A DNA stretch of 9,172 nucleotides from Alphaproteobacteria bacterium (GTDB lineage: Bacteria > Pseudomonadota > Alphaproteobacteria > Sphingomonadales > Emcibacteraceae), in NCBI GenBank assembly GCA_030432815.1, contig JAUILB010000096.1, positions 1 through 9,172 of the forward strand, written 5' to 3'. The position numbers and the translations under genes were made by a program. The notes under the pieces are model-generated. The model was given only the letters and a program-made list of their open reading frames with translations, ran no database searches and was not told the origin of the DNA. This document shows, in pieces, positions 1 to 6,780 of the stretch (its first letter is position 1; each line of letters opens with the position of its first letter).

Positions 1-600
1 TTTTAGAACGGATGGGTGAACATTTGCTTTTAATTCATCAAGTGATTTCTTCTTACGTGAAGCACTTGAATGTTTTGTCCGAAGCTTTGATGACGTGTTA
101 TCCGCAATCAGCATATAGGCTATCACAGCAAGGGCCAATGCCCGCACAGTTGAAAGAACGAACATAAAACCAAAAGTAAAATTCGGGTAGATAACATTTT
201 CCGGCAAATCTTCAAACGCAATATCGCTCCAGACAATATCGCGAGGACCAATATTTATACGGTTATTCAGGGCATAGACATTCTGATATTGATAGGCAAA
301 ATAGGCATCCGCAATAATCCAGAATAATACCCCCATAACAATCAAATACTTAACATAGACCATTTTATCAATGCGGTTTACCAGCCGCCCTGCAAATGCC
401 ATCATCGCCATATAGTGGCAGATGGTATACCCCGCCATGGCGATGAAAATGTCCAGGTAATGCATCACTTCGGTCACACCAAGAGCGATAATAAGCTGGG
501 TACCCGCAATCTGCGGGGCAATGAGAAGGAAAAATAGCAAGGCGATCTGTCCGAAATTTAACAACGTTTCAGTTAGTAGATCTTTTGGTTCTTCCTGCAT
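1..600 (-). CDS. Four-helix integral membrane protein of unknown family, partial (3' end beyond left edge)
   Basis: An open frame of 200 codons reads leftward from an ATG at 600-598 with no stop before the window edge. The start is supported by an AGGAAAC ribosome-binding site just upstream and by an in-frame TAG a few codons further up. The product has four hydrophobic segments, at about residues 17-40, 48-72, 84-105 and 141-166. A polar loop of roughly 35 residues (106-140, containing RINIGPRDIVWSDI) separates helices 3 and 4. After helix 4 comes a basic, Ser/Lys-rich tail (SRKKKSLDELK, about 181-191), which by the positive-inside rule should be cytoplasmic. I do not recognise the family. 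DUF2975-like four-helix proteins have a similar layout, but I cannot see their diagnostic motif. It is divergent from the decarboxylase gene, with 121 bases between them. That it is a real membrane protein is well supported; its function is unknown. Confidence 0.85.
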   Translation of the reverse strand, partial: MQEEPKDLLTETLLNFGQIALLFFLLIAPQIAGTQLIIALGVTEVMHYLDIFIAMAGYTICHYMAMMAFAGRLVNRIDKMVYVKYLIVMGVLFWIIADAYFAYQYQNVYALNNRINIGPRDIVWSDIAFEDLPENVIYPNFTFGFMFVLSTVRALALAVIAYMLIADNTSSKLRTKHSSASRKKKSLDELKANVHPSVLK

Positions 601-721
601 GTATGTTTCCTGATTATACTAAATATTCATATAATTAATTCTGTTCTTTGATATTGGCATTTCACCGTTATTCAGTAAAGTCATATCGCATAAAAAAAGA
701 AATATTATAACGGAAAATAAA

Positions 722-2071
722 ATGGAATTTAACCAGCCGCTGTATGATTATGTGGTTAGCGCTGCAAAATCATTTGAACAAAGCCTTGATCTAAGGCCTG
801 TCACACCATCTGCTGAAACAGAAAAAACACTTGATTATTTCAGGGAGCCACTTCCCGTTCAGGGAAGCACCCCCCTTGATGTGATAAAAATGTTAAATGA
901 AGTTGGTGAACCCGGTGTGGTTTCATCGCGTGGCGGGCGTTATTACGGTTTTGTAACCGGAGCGGCGCTACCGGTTTCTGTGGCAGCAAACTGGCTTGCC
1001 GCGAGTTGGGACCAAAATGCAGGGCCATACGTATTAAGCCCGACAGCAGCGGTGGTTGAAGAAGTCGCCGGTGACTGGGTGCTTGAGTTGCTTGATCTGC
1101 CACGGGACAGCGGGTTTGGCTTTGTCACAGGGGCTACAATGGCCAGTTTCACTGCATTAAGCACCGCACGCCTTAGTCTTTATAAAAAATCCGGATATGA
1201 CCTTAAAGCAGACGGTATCAGAAATGCGCCGAAAATTCGTTTTATCATGAGCGAAGAAATCCATCCGACAATAATCATCGGGCTTCAATATATGGGCTAC
1301 GGGAAAAATGAGCTTGAATTTGTGCCAGCTGATGATCAGGGTCGCATGATTGCTGAAAAAATGCCCATGCTTGATGATATGTCCATCGTTATTTGTCAGG
1401 CAGGGAACGTCAATAGCGGCTCATTTGATCCATTTGATGCCATATGTGCAAAAGCCAAAGAAGCTGGCTCCTGGGTTCATGTGGATGGCGCTTTCGGTGG
1501 ATGGATAAGAGCATCAAAAACAAGATCACATTTAGCCAAGGGGATGGAACACGCCGATAGCTGGTCCGTTGATTGCCACAAATGGCTTAATATTCCTCAT
1601 GACAGCGCCATTGCCATTGTGCGCAACAGAAGGGCCATGCTGGAAACATTTGGTGTTGTCGCACCTTATCTTGTGACTGGTGAAAAACGTGATCCTGATC
1701 ACTATACACCGGAACTAAGCCGGCGTGCCCGTGGTATTGAGGTCTGGGCCGCGCTTAAGCATCTTGGTCGTGAAGGCATGGGTGATCTACTTGACCGTTG
1801 CTGTAATCACGCACAGAAATTTGCAGACGGGCTTTCCAAAATGGGTTTTAAAGTCCTGAATGACGTTGTGATTAACCAGGTGGTTGTCACAATGGATGAT
1901 GAAAGTAAACTTGATAATTTTATTTCACGTGTGCAACAAAGTGGCAAAACATGGTTCGGCCCTACAAATTGGCATGGACGTAAAGGTTTTCGCATCAGCG
2001 TATCATCTTACGTGACAACCGATGAAGATGTTGAAATCGCACTCACTGCGATACGCAAAGCGCTTAACTGA
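722..2071 (+). CDS. PLP-dependent group II amino-acid decarboxylase family protein
   Basis: This is a complete 449-residue cytosolic enzyme of the fold-type I PLP family that includes DOPA, glutamate, tyrosine and aspartate decarboxylases. The cofactor site is clear. SVDCHKWLN places the Schiff-base lysine at K287. HVDGAFGGW gives D255, which pairs with the pyridine nitrogen. EEIHPT gives the ring-stacking H181, and TGATMASFTAL (136-146) is the phosphate-binding turn. An N-terminal segment (about 68-100, SSRGGRYYGFVTG then WDQNAG) forms the substrate-side region. The C-terminal small domain ends with GRKGFRISVSSYVTTDEDV, also typical. The expected reaction is decarboxylation of an L-amino acid to an amine and CO2, but the substrate cannot be read from the sequence, and some close relatives are annotated only as aminotransferase-like. 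A GGA motif 7 bases before the ATG serves as ribosome-binding site. No transporter or partner enzyme is adjacent, so the pathway is open. Its stop overlaps the end of the convergent osmC-like gene. Confidence 0.92.
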   Translation: MEFNQPLYDYVVSAAKSFEQSLDLRPVTPSAETEKTLDYFREPLPVQGSTPLDVIKMLNEVGEPGVVSSRGGRYYGFVTGAALPVSVAANWLAASWDQNAGPYVLSPTAAVVEEVAGDWVLELLDLPRDSGFGFVTGATMASFTALSTARLSLYKKSGYDLKADGIRNAPKIRFIMSEEIHPTIIIGLQYMGYGKNELEFVPADDQGRMIAEKMPMLDDMSIVICQAGNVNSGSFDPFDAICAKAKEAGSWVHVDGAFGGWIRASKTRSHLAKGMEHADSWSVDCHKWLNIPHDSAIAIVRNRRAMLETFGVVAPYLVTGEKRDPDHYTPELSRRARGIEVWAALKHLGREGMGDLLDRCCNHAQKFADGLSKMGFKVLNDVVINQVVVTMDDESKLDNFISRVQQSGKTWFGPTNWHGRKGFRISVSSYVTTDEDVEIALTAIRKALN

Positions 2072-2531
2072 TGATTTCAGTAACGATTTCTGTTTTCACA
2101 CTATTTGCGATGTAGCACATTTCGTGTGACTTGTGATGAAGCTGCTCTAGTTCCTTCCTAGTTGGAATTTTTGGGCCGCTATAGGTGCATTTGGGTTTAA
2201 GAGTTACCTTACTCATAGCATATACGTTTCTGCCTACCCGGCTCAATATTCCAAGTGCCTCATCTTCATAACTGTCAACAACAAATCCCGCACTTGATGC
2301 CAGATCCAGAAAGAAAAGCATATGACAGCTTGATAATGCTGCAACAAATGCCTGTTCCGGATCAATGTTATCCGGATTGGAATGGGGAAGGGGCACAATA
2401 TGGTGTGACGGAGATGCGGGAACGCGGTTTCCACTATCAAATTCCCACATATGTTCACGGTTGTATTTTTTATCGGTAAATATTTCATCTTTACCGCGTT
2501 TCCATGTAACCGTAACCGGATAATCAAACAT
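2064..2531 (-). CDS. OsmC/Ohr family peroxiredoxin-like protein
   Basis: A 155-residue protein of the OsmC/Ohr superfamily, thiol-dependent enzymes that reduce organic hydroperoxides in the cytoplasm. Both family cysteines are present. C69 sits in PEQAFVAALSSCHM, the start of the central helix, and C139 in SHEMCYIANSVKTEI, matching the family's second-cysteine region. The length is close to the usual 135-160. An ATG 13 codons further upstream would also be in frame, but the start at 2531-2529 (MFDYPVTVTW) is preferred. It follows an AAGGA ribosome-binding site at 6-7 bases spacing and begins directly with the first beta strand, whereas the upstream extension (MNAMIFLNKKGFC) is encoded by the ribosome-binding region itself. 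The 3' end overlaps the decarboxylase by 8 bases on the opposite strand. It is divergent from the MazG-like gene. Whether it belongs to the OsmC, Ohr or YhfA subgroup cannot be decided by eye. Confidence 0.9.
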   Translation of the reverse strand: MFDYPVTVTWKRGKDEIFTDKKYNREHMWEFDSGNRVPASPSHHIVPLPHSNPDNIDPEQAFVAALSSCHMLFFLDLASSAGFVVDSYEDEALGILSRVGRNVYAMSKVTLKPKCTYSGPKIPTRKELEQLHHKSHEMCYIANSVKTEIVTEIIS

Positions 2532-2588
2532 GCAAAATCCTTTTTTATTTAAAAATATCATAGCATTCAAAATATGGGTATCCGAATG

Positions 2589-2616
2589 TTGTTTTTTTAA
2601 ATGGCTTCGTTATAAA
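2589..2616 (+). promoter_or_regulatory. Candidate promoter for the MazG-like gene
   Basis: TTGTTT at 2589-2594 and TATAAA at 2611-2616 are separated by 16 bases and lie 26 bases before the MazG-like start codon. The spacing and the -10 match are reasonable, but the surrounding DNA is AT-rich, so chance similarity is possible. Confidence 0.4.
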
Positions 2617-2642
2617 GAATTAAAATACGAAAAGGGACCCAC

Positions 2643-3140
2643 ATGAAAAATTACCTTAGCGATAGCGCCCGCACGGCATCAAACACATATTTCACCGATA
2701 AGGTGACCGAAGAAGAAGTCAAATCAACCTTTGAAGCATTTGCCAAAACTGGTGAAACGCTGGATAACCAGAAACGTCGCCTTTTTTATGGGAAAGGTGA
2801 CCCACTTGAAGGGGGAAAGGTTGATGGTTTTTCAATTAATGGACTTAATGGTAATATTGTCCATGCAATTTATGGATTATGCACCGAAGCCGGGGAAATA
2901 AGCGAAGCTTTCCTCAAGGCCGCAGAAACAGGCGAATTTGATGACACTAATTTAAAGGAAGAAGCTGGCGATCTTCTTTGGTATCTTGCAATGCTGTTTC
3001 GTGAACTTGACACAGACTTTGAAACCGTTGCCACAACCAATATCAACAAGCTTAAAGCACGGTTTCCAGAAAAATTCACTCAGGATAATGCCTACAACCG
3101 TGACCTGAATATCGAGCGAGAAATACTGGAAACAAAATAG
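2643..3140 (+). CDS. MazG-like nucleoside triphosphate pyrophosphohydrolase
   Basis: A 165-residue protein with one all-alpha MazG domain in its second half. Such enzymes hydrolyse (d)NTPs to the monophosphate and pyrophosphate, using Mg2+ held by clustered acidic residues. The metal-binding pattern is visible: E82, E85 and E88 in TEAGEISEAF, then E106, E107 and D110 in KEEAGDLLWYLA. The tail (NINKLKARFPEKF, then NAYNRDLNIEREIL) matches the signature of phage and phage-like stand-alone MazG proteins. Residues 1-65 form an N-terminal extension (TEEEVKSTFEAFAKTGETL, RRLFYGKG) that is not part of the catalytic core. Cellular roles in the family include nucleotide-pool cleaning and modulation of ppGpp; which applies here is unknown. 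The ATG follows an AAAGGGA ribosome-binding site. The gene stands alone, divergent from the osmC-like gene and 133 bases ahead of the receptor gene. Confidence 0.9.
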   Translation: MKNYLSDSARTASNTYFTDKVTEEEVKSTFEAFAKTGETLDNQKRRLFYGKGDPLEGGKVDGFSINGLNGNIVHAIYGLCTEAGEISEAFLKAAETGEFDDTNLKEEAGDLLWYLAMLFRELDTDFETVATTNINKLKARFPEKFTQDNAYNRDLNIEREILETK

Positions 3141-3144
3141 GTTA

Positions 3145-3169
3145 TTTTATAACATATTGAATTATAAAA
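3145..3169. repeat. AT-rich inverted repeat after the MazG-like gene
   Basis: TTTTATAA at 3145-3152 and TTATAAAA at 3162-3169 form a perfect 8-base inverted repeat around a 9-base centre. It begins 5 bases after the MazG-like stop and lies about 50 bases upstream of the receptor promoter candidate. It could be a weak terminator or an operator. The all-A/T stem makes a stable terminator unlikely. Confidence 0.35.
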
Positions 3170-3217
3170 AGACTTACAGGGATTTAAAATAACAACTCTT
3201 ACGAGTAGTTCATAATA

Positions 3218-3246
3218 TTGACATAATTAAAAGCCATGCTCATAAG
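3218..3246 (+). promoter_or_regulatory. Candidate sigma-70-type promoter of the TonB-dependent receptor
   Basis: A perfect TTGACA (-35) at 3218-3223 is followed after 17 bases by CATAAG (-10, four of six consensus positions) at 3241-3246. Transcription would start near 3253, giving a leader of about 20 bases that contains the strong GGGGAG ribosome-binding site at 3260-3265. Just upstream, ACTC and GAGT flank TTAC near 3196-3207 as a tiny palindrome of uncertain meaning. No convincing Fur box is visible. Confidence 0.5.
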
Positions 3247-3273
3247 AATTTTTCATTATGGGGAGATATATCT

Positions 3274-6039
3274 ATGTCTTATCGTAATTGTTTAAAATCC
3301 TCATCCGCCTTAATTGCTGCATCATTGATCACAGCTAATATTACCACTGTACAAGCGCAGGATACAGCCAACGCTTCGGGTGAAACAGAAACCATTTATG
3401 TTACCGGATCTTTTATCAAAAAACGGTCACAGGAAAATTCGGCATCACCCCTTAATGTCGTTGGCAGATCAGACCTGTCGGCACAGGGATTAAACAATAT
3501 AGGTGATATTGCCCGTAATATGACCTTTAATGCAGGATCAGAACTTAATACCGATGCGTTCACCCAAAATTTCTCCACTGGTACGACAAATGTGAACCTG
3601 CGTGGTCTTGGTTTAAGTTCAACACTGGTTTTGATAAATGGAAAAAGGCAGACATTATCCGGCGCCTATGCGGATGATGGTAGCACGTTTGTCGATACAA
3701 GTACGCTTGTTCCAATGATCATGGTGGATCAGGTTGAAACGCTTAAAGACGGTGGCTCCGCCATTTACGGAACGGATGCTGTATCCGGTGTAGTTAACTT
3801 TAAAACGCGTAAAAATTTCGTGGGACTGGAACTTGAAAGTGGATATCAAACAACGACTGAAGACAGTCAGAACGATTTTGATATTTCTGCTATTTGGGGG
3901 ACGGAATTCGCTAATGGTGCCAATTTTGTCGTTGCGGGAAGTTTTTTAAACCGAACGGCTCTTAGTGCTGCGGACCGCTCTGAAATTACATCAGGAAGCG
4001 GTATATCAGGGTCCGGCCAACCTGGCACATTACTGCTTCTTGATCAGGTGCCAACTGCTGATCCGACACAGGACCTAAATATGAACGGTTTTATCGACCA
4101 GCTTCCATTGATTGACCCATATTGCGGAACAGCGAATTTTTCAATTCCCAACCCGCTTGGTGATCCTATTCCGACGGGGGCAACAACGTCCGTAACACCC
4201 GGAACCTGTAATTTCCAGTTTGACCAATATTATGACCTGGTGCCGGAAGAAGAACGCATACAGTTATTTGCATCACTTGATACCGATGTCGGTGACAGTA
4301 TGCATTTCTATCTGGAAGGGGGCTATGCCGATAATCAGGCCATTCGCCGTAATGCACCGGCATTTCCTGTTGCATCACCCGTTCCCGTACTTGTCGGGGA
4401 TGGGATGGGTGGCGTACTGCCCTATGTACCTACAGAATTTGCGCCGCTCGTTCAAAATCTTGGACTATCTACAATTCTTTTTATTGGCCGTATTCATGGG
4501 GATAACGCGGAACCATTTGTATCTTATCATGATAATGAAACATACCGCATTTCAGCCACCTTGGATGGCCAGCTTAACGACAACTGGTATTGGGAAACAT
4601 CAGCCGGTTACAGCAAAAACAAATATGGCATTAACGTTGATGATGTACTTAGAAATAATTATATCTCTGCCCTTGCAACCGGCGCATTTAACCCATTTGG
4701 TACCGCATGGACAACACACCCAAATGATCCGGCAGTGGTAAATTCACTTATTGCACAAACCAGACTTGATGGTGAAACAAGTCTCTTTACCTATAATGCA
4801 CATATAAGTGGGGATATTGGCGAGATTAACGGTAATCCAATGCAGATTGCTTTTGGTGGTCAGTATCGACGCTCAACCATGGATTATGACTGGGGGGCAG
4901 ATTATAATGGCCCAACAGGCGATGGTAGTAATGGCGGTGCGTTTACAGGTACACCACTGGAACCTTTTAATGGGGGCAATCTTATGTTCCTTTATGGTGG
5001 ACCGGATTATGGCGGAAATCGCGATGTGTATGCGCTGTTTACCGAGCTTGCTGTACCGGTTAATGATACAATAGATTTGCAGCTTGCTGCACGTTATGAG
5101 GATTACGGTGATGGTGTCGACAGCTTTGATCCAAAAATATCCGTGCTTTGGCGACCAAGCGATATTTTCTCTGCCCGTGGCTCATTCAGCACCGCATTCC
5201 GGGCACCATCACTTTATAACACAGTTGGTGTACAAACAGCCCTGAATGAAATTTCCGCAGGAGGGCGCTCAACATTTATACCTGTTACATCTACTGGCAA
5301 TCCTGATCTGGAACCGGAAAATGCCGAAGTGTATAATATTGGTTTTACCGTTACACCGAATGCTAATTTACGCGCCGGAATTGATTACTGGCGTTATGAT
5401 TTTACAAACCTGATTACCCAGGAAAATTCACAAAGCGTGGTGAATCGAGCCCTTCTTGGTGATATGACGGCATTAAGTCAGCTTGATTTCAATATTCCCG
5501 GTGACCTGACCACACTGACACGGATAAGAACCAACATTATCAATGCGCCGACGGTTACCACTGACGGACTTGATTTTAACGCCCAGTATACTGGAAATCT
5601 GGGAAATGGCGGCACAGTGGTGCTTGGAGGGGAGGCAACATATATATTCAGATATGATGCTGTTGATCAGGCTGGCGTTGCTTTTGATGGTGCTGGTAGC
5701 CGGAATTTTAATAATTTTGCACGGTCCATGCCGAAATTCAGGGGTAATATCAATGTCGGGTACCGTACTGACCATCATATATTCAATGCTTTTGTCCGCT
5801 ATATTAACAGTTATCAGGATGATCAGAATAATGTTGAGGTAGAGAGTTACACCACATTTGATTTCCAATATGGCTATATCTTTGGTGATCCTGATGACGC
5901 GCCGCTTCGGGCAACTGTCGGTGTGATTAATGCCTTTAACAAGCAAATCCCCCTGCTGCAAACCAATTCCGGTTTTGATACCAAGGTGCATGATCCACGC
6001 CAGCGGATGATATATATGAAACTCGCCAAGGCGTTTTGA
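3274..6039 (+). CDS. TonB-dependent outer-membrane receptor
   Basis: A complete 921-residue receptor that would import a scarce substrate across the outer membrane using TonB-ExbBD energy. A Sec signal peptide covers about residues 1-28 (cleavage near TTVQA-QD). It is followed by a TonB-box-like segment ETIYVTG (39-46). The plug domain spans about 55-180, with NVNLRGLG, TLVLINGKR, VETLKDGGSAIYGTDAVSGVVN. The rest is a beta barrel ending in MIYMKLAKAF, with the C-terminal phenylalanine expected for BAM-dependent insertion. C284 and C312 flank a probable extracellular loop and could form a disulfide. Just before them, D267-x-N269-x-N271-G-x-x-D275 resembles a calcium-binding loop. The start has a strong GGGGAG site 8 bases upstream. 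The substrate is not evident: there is no N-terminal signalling extension and no siderophore or vitamin B12 gene nearby. The downstream acylase hints at an N-acylated or peptide-like compound. Confidence 0.95.
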   Translation: MSYRNCLKSSSALIAASLITANITTVQAQDTANASGETETIYVTGSFIKKRSQENSASPLNVVGRSDLSAQGLNNIGDIARNMTFNAGSELNTDAFTQNFSTGTTNVNLRGLGLSSTLVLINGKRQTLSGAYADDGSTFVDTSTLVPMIMVDQVETLKDGGSAIYGTDAVSGVVNFKTRKNFVGLELESGYQTTTEDSQNDFDISAIWGTEFANGANFVVAGSFLNRTALSAADRSEITSGSGISGSGQPGTLLLLDQVPTADPTQDLNMNGFIDQLPLIDPYCGTANFSIPNPLGDPIPTGATTSVTPGTCNFQFDQYYDLVPEEERIQLFASLDTDVGDSMHFYLEGGYADNQAIRRNAPAFPVASPVPVLVGDGMGGVLPYVPTEFAPLVQNLGLSTILFIGRIHGDNAEPFVSYHDNETYRISATLDGQLNDNWYWETSAGYSKNKYGINVDDVLRNNYISALATGAFNPFGTAWTTHPNDPAVVNSLIAQTRLDGETSLFTYNAHISGDIGEINGNPMQIAFGGQYRRSTMDYDWGADYNGPTGDGSNGGAFTGTPLEPFNGGNLMFLYGGPDYGGNRDVYALFTELAVPVNDTIDLQLAARYEDYGDGVDSFDPKISVLWRPSDIFSARGSFSTAFRAPSLYNTVGVQTALNEISAGGRSTFIPVTSTGNPDLEPENAEVYNIGFTVTPNANLRAGIDYWRYDFTNLITQENSQSVVNRALLGDMTALSQLDFNIPGDLTTLTRIRTNIINAPTVTTDGLDFNAQYTGNLGNGGTVVLGGEATYIFRYDAVDQAGVAFDGAGSRNFNNFARSMPKFRGNINVGYRTDHHIFNAFVRYINSYQDDQNNVEVESYTTFDFQYGYIFGDPDDAPLRATVGVINAFNKQIPLLQTNSGFDTKVHDPRQRMIYMKLAKAF

Positions 6040-6058
6040 CGGACAGCCGTTTAAGAGT

Positions 6059-6087
6059 TTGTCTACCTGACTTTATAGGTAAGACGA
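6059..6087 (+). other. Stem-loop after the receptor gene
   Basis: Bases 6059-6068 can pair with 6077-6087 in 10 base pairs (one G-U pair, one bulged A at 6082) around an 8-base loop. It starts 20 bases after the receptor stop. No run of T follows, so it is not a classical intrinsic terminator; it could be a 3' stabilising structure or part of an attenuated terminator. A smaller hairpin (ACGG-ACAG-CCGT, 6039-6050) overlaps the stop codon itself. Confidence 0.35.
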
Positions 6088-6148
6088 TAGTTTCAGATAG
6101 GTTGCAAAAGGTGAACACGATATTGTTATGTAAAAGAAGCGATTGCAC

Positions 6149-6176
6149 TTGACTAATGCAGATATGTTTCTAATAG
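6149..6176 (+). promoter_or_regulatory. Weak candidate promoter of the small secreted-protein gene
   Basis: TTGACT at 6149-6154 resembles a -35 box. TAATAG at 6171-6176 lies 16 bases on and matches the -10 consensus only partly. The position, 30 bases before the start codon, is suitable. Confidence 0.3.
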
Positions 6177-6205
6177 TTTTAATTTTACAATCTGCGAGGG
6201 AATTC

Positions 6206-6586
6206 ATGAACTTTCTAAAACTTTTTATTGCAACACTTATTTTGACGATTGCACTGGGCACTCAGCCGGGCTTTACCAAAGACAGAAGTTATAAATTTAC
6301 TTTTAATGGGCATAATAGTGATCAAATAAACGATCAAGAAGATTTTGCCAAACTAAAAGCTGCCAAATATACATTGGACAAGGGCTATAGCTATTTTATT
6401 ATTGAAAATGCAAGACGATACAGTAGAGAGGCACGAAACAGTGGTACACTTGGGTCCCGAAAATCTTCAACACCAAAACCAAGAACGGAATTAAGTATTC
6501 ACGTTTATGATCAGGATCCTAACCACGAGAATTCCTTCAATGCTGCTACCTTAATTGAAGAAATGGATCGCAAATATTCTGAATAA
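6206..6586 (+). CDS. Small secreted protein, CC0125/CC1285-family-like
   Basis: A 126-residue exported protein. The signal peptide is about residues 1-24 (MNFLKLFIATLILTIALGTQ and on), with no lipobox cysteine, so it is probably a soluble periplasmic protein rather than a lipoprotein. The mature part has RSYKFTFNGHNS (27-38), then KLKAAKYTLDKGYSYFIIEN (49-68). That arrangement, a short beta strand with FxGN-like turn followed by an alanine-rich helix and a GYxYF strand, resembles the small CC0125/CC1285 family of alphaproteobacterial envelope proteins, whose function is unknown. A Ser/Pro/Lys linker (80-93) and a final strand plus helix follow. The start at 6206 is preferred over an in-frame ATG at 6143 because GAGGGA sits 5 bases upstream and the signal peptide begins there. 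It lies between the receptor and the acylase in the same direction. The family match is from pattern only. Confidence 0.78.
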   Translation: MNFLKLFIATLILTIALGTQPGFTKDRSYKFTFNGHNSDQINDQEDFAKLKAAKYTLDKGYSYFIIENARRYSREARNSGTLGSRKSSTPKPRTELSIHVYDQDPNHENSFNAATLIEEMDRKYSE

Positions 6587-6611
6587 TATTTCTCAAATAT
6601 TTTTACTATAG

Positions 6612-6643
6612 CATTTGAAAAATAAGGTTCATTTGAAAATAAG
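6612..6643 (+). repeat. Direct repeat CATTTGAAAA(A)TAAG upstream of the acylase
   Basis: CATTTGAAAAATAAG at 6612-6626 recurs as CATTTGAAAATAAG at 6630-6643, one base shorter, with the copies beginning 18 bases apart. TCAAAT at 6593-6598 adds an inverted copy of the core ATTTGA. The pair lies directly upstream of a TATAAT sequence, where a regulator would bind. It may also be a small tandem duplication. Confidence 0.5.
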
Positions 6644-6648
6644 ACAGA

Positions 6649-6654
6649 TATAAT
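6649..6654 (+). promoter_or_regulatory. Possible -10 box for the acylase transcript
   Basis: A perfect TATAAT is found here, but no good -35 lies at 16-18 bases, so an activator-dependent promoter is possible. A second candidate -10, TATACT, is at 6663-6668. Either would produce a leader transcript of about 115-125 bases before the acylase start. Confidence 0.25.
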
Positions 6655-6691
6655 TTTCCCTGTATACTGTGAAAAAAGAAGGTAACCCACC

Positions 6692-6721
6692 ATGCTCTGT
6701 GTAAAAGACGCATCTAAGTAG
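6692..6721 (+). CDS. Possible 9-residue leader peptide upstream of the acylase
   Basis: A tiny ORF reads MLCVKDASK then TAG. It has GAAGG at 6678-6682, 9 bases before its ATG, which is adequate for ribosome binding. It ends 64 bases before the acylase start and about 28 bases before the hairpin at 6750-6780, a position where ribosome movement could affect downstream folding. GCATCT at its end and AGATGC shortly after (6726-6732 region) could pair in a 6-base stem. No run of a single regulatory codon is present, so classic amino-acid attenuation is not indicated. An ORF this short arises by chance easily. Confidence 0.25.
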   Translation: MLCVKDASK

Positions 6722-6749
6722 TAAAAAGATGCTTTCATTTCTTTTTCCT

Positions 6750-6780
6750 TCTCCTTAAACTACCTAAAAAATTAGGGAGA
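6750..6780 (+). promoter_or_regulatory. Hairpin covering the acylase ribosome-binding site
   Basis: TCTCCTTA at 6750-6757 pairs with TAGGGAGA at 6773-6780, giving seven Watson-Crick pairs and one G-U pair around a 15-base loop. The 3' arm is the acylase ribosome-binding site (AGGGAGA, 5 bases before the ATG). An alternative stem, CCTA at 6763-6766 with TAGG at 6773-6776, would also cover part of it. The structure could limit translation initiation; because a purine-rich ribosome site pairs easily with any upstream pyrimidine tract, chance is a real alternative. Confidence 0.4.

Noticed and set aside
601..721. TATAAT on the minus strand (618-613) as promoter of the membrane-protein gene
   Set aside because: Transcription would start inside the ribosome-binding site, leaving no leader, and no -35 is found at the right distance.
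2532..2570. Upstream start adding 13 residues to the osmC-like protein
   Set aside because: The extension is encoded by the ribosome-binding region and matches no family residues.
3145..3169. AT-rich inverted repeat as an intrinsic terminator or Fur box
   Set aside because: The stem has no G-C pairs, and the sequence does not match the Fur consensus well, so neither role is claimed.
4220..4741. Plus-strand ORF of 173 codons
   Set aside because: It is an out-of-frame reading inside the receptor gene, rich in His, Met and Ile as expected of a shadow frame, with no motif.
5473..5991. Minus-strand ORF of 172 codons
   Set aside because: It lies fully within the receptor gene on the opposite strand and shows no domain; the receptor frame explains the codon pattern.
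6143..6205. Upstream start adding 21 residues to the small secreted protein
   Set aside because: It lacks a ribosome-binding site and would bury the signal peptide behind a second hydrophobic stretch; the start at 6206 has GAGGGA at good spacing.
6511..6738. Minus-strand ORF of 75 codons with a purine-rich stretch before its ATG
   Set aside because: It overlaps the end of the small secreted-protein gene, has low-complexity Phe/Tyr/Ser-rich content and no recognisable domain. The purine stretch is the complement of the pyrimidine tract in the acylase leader.
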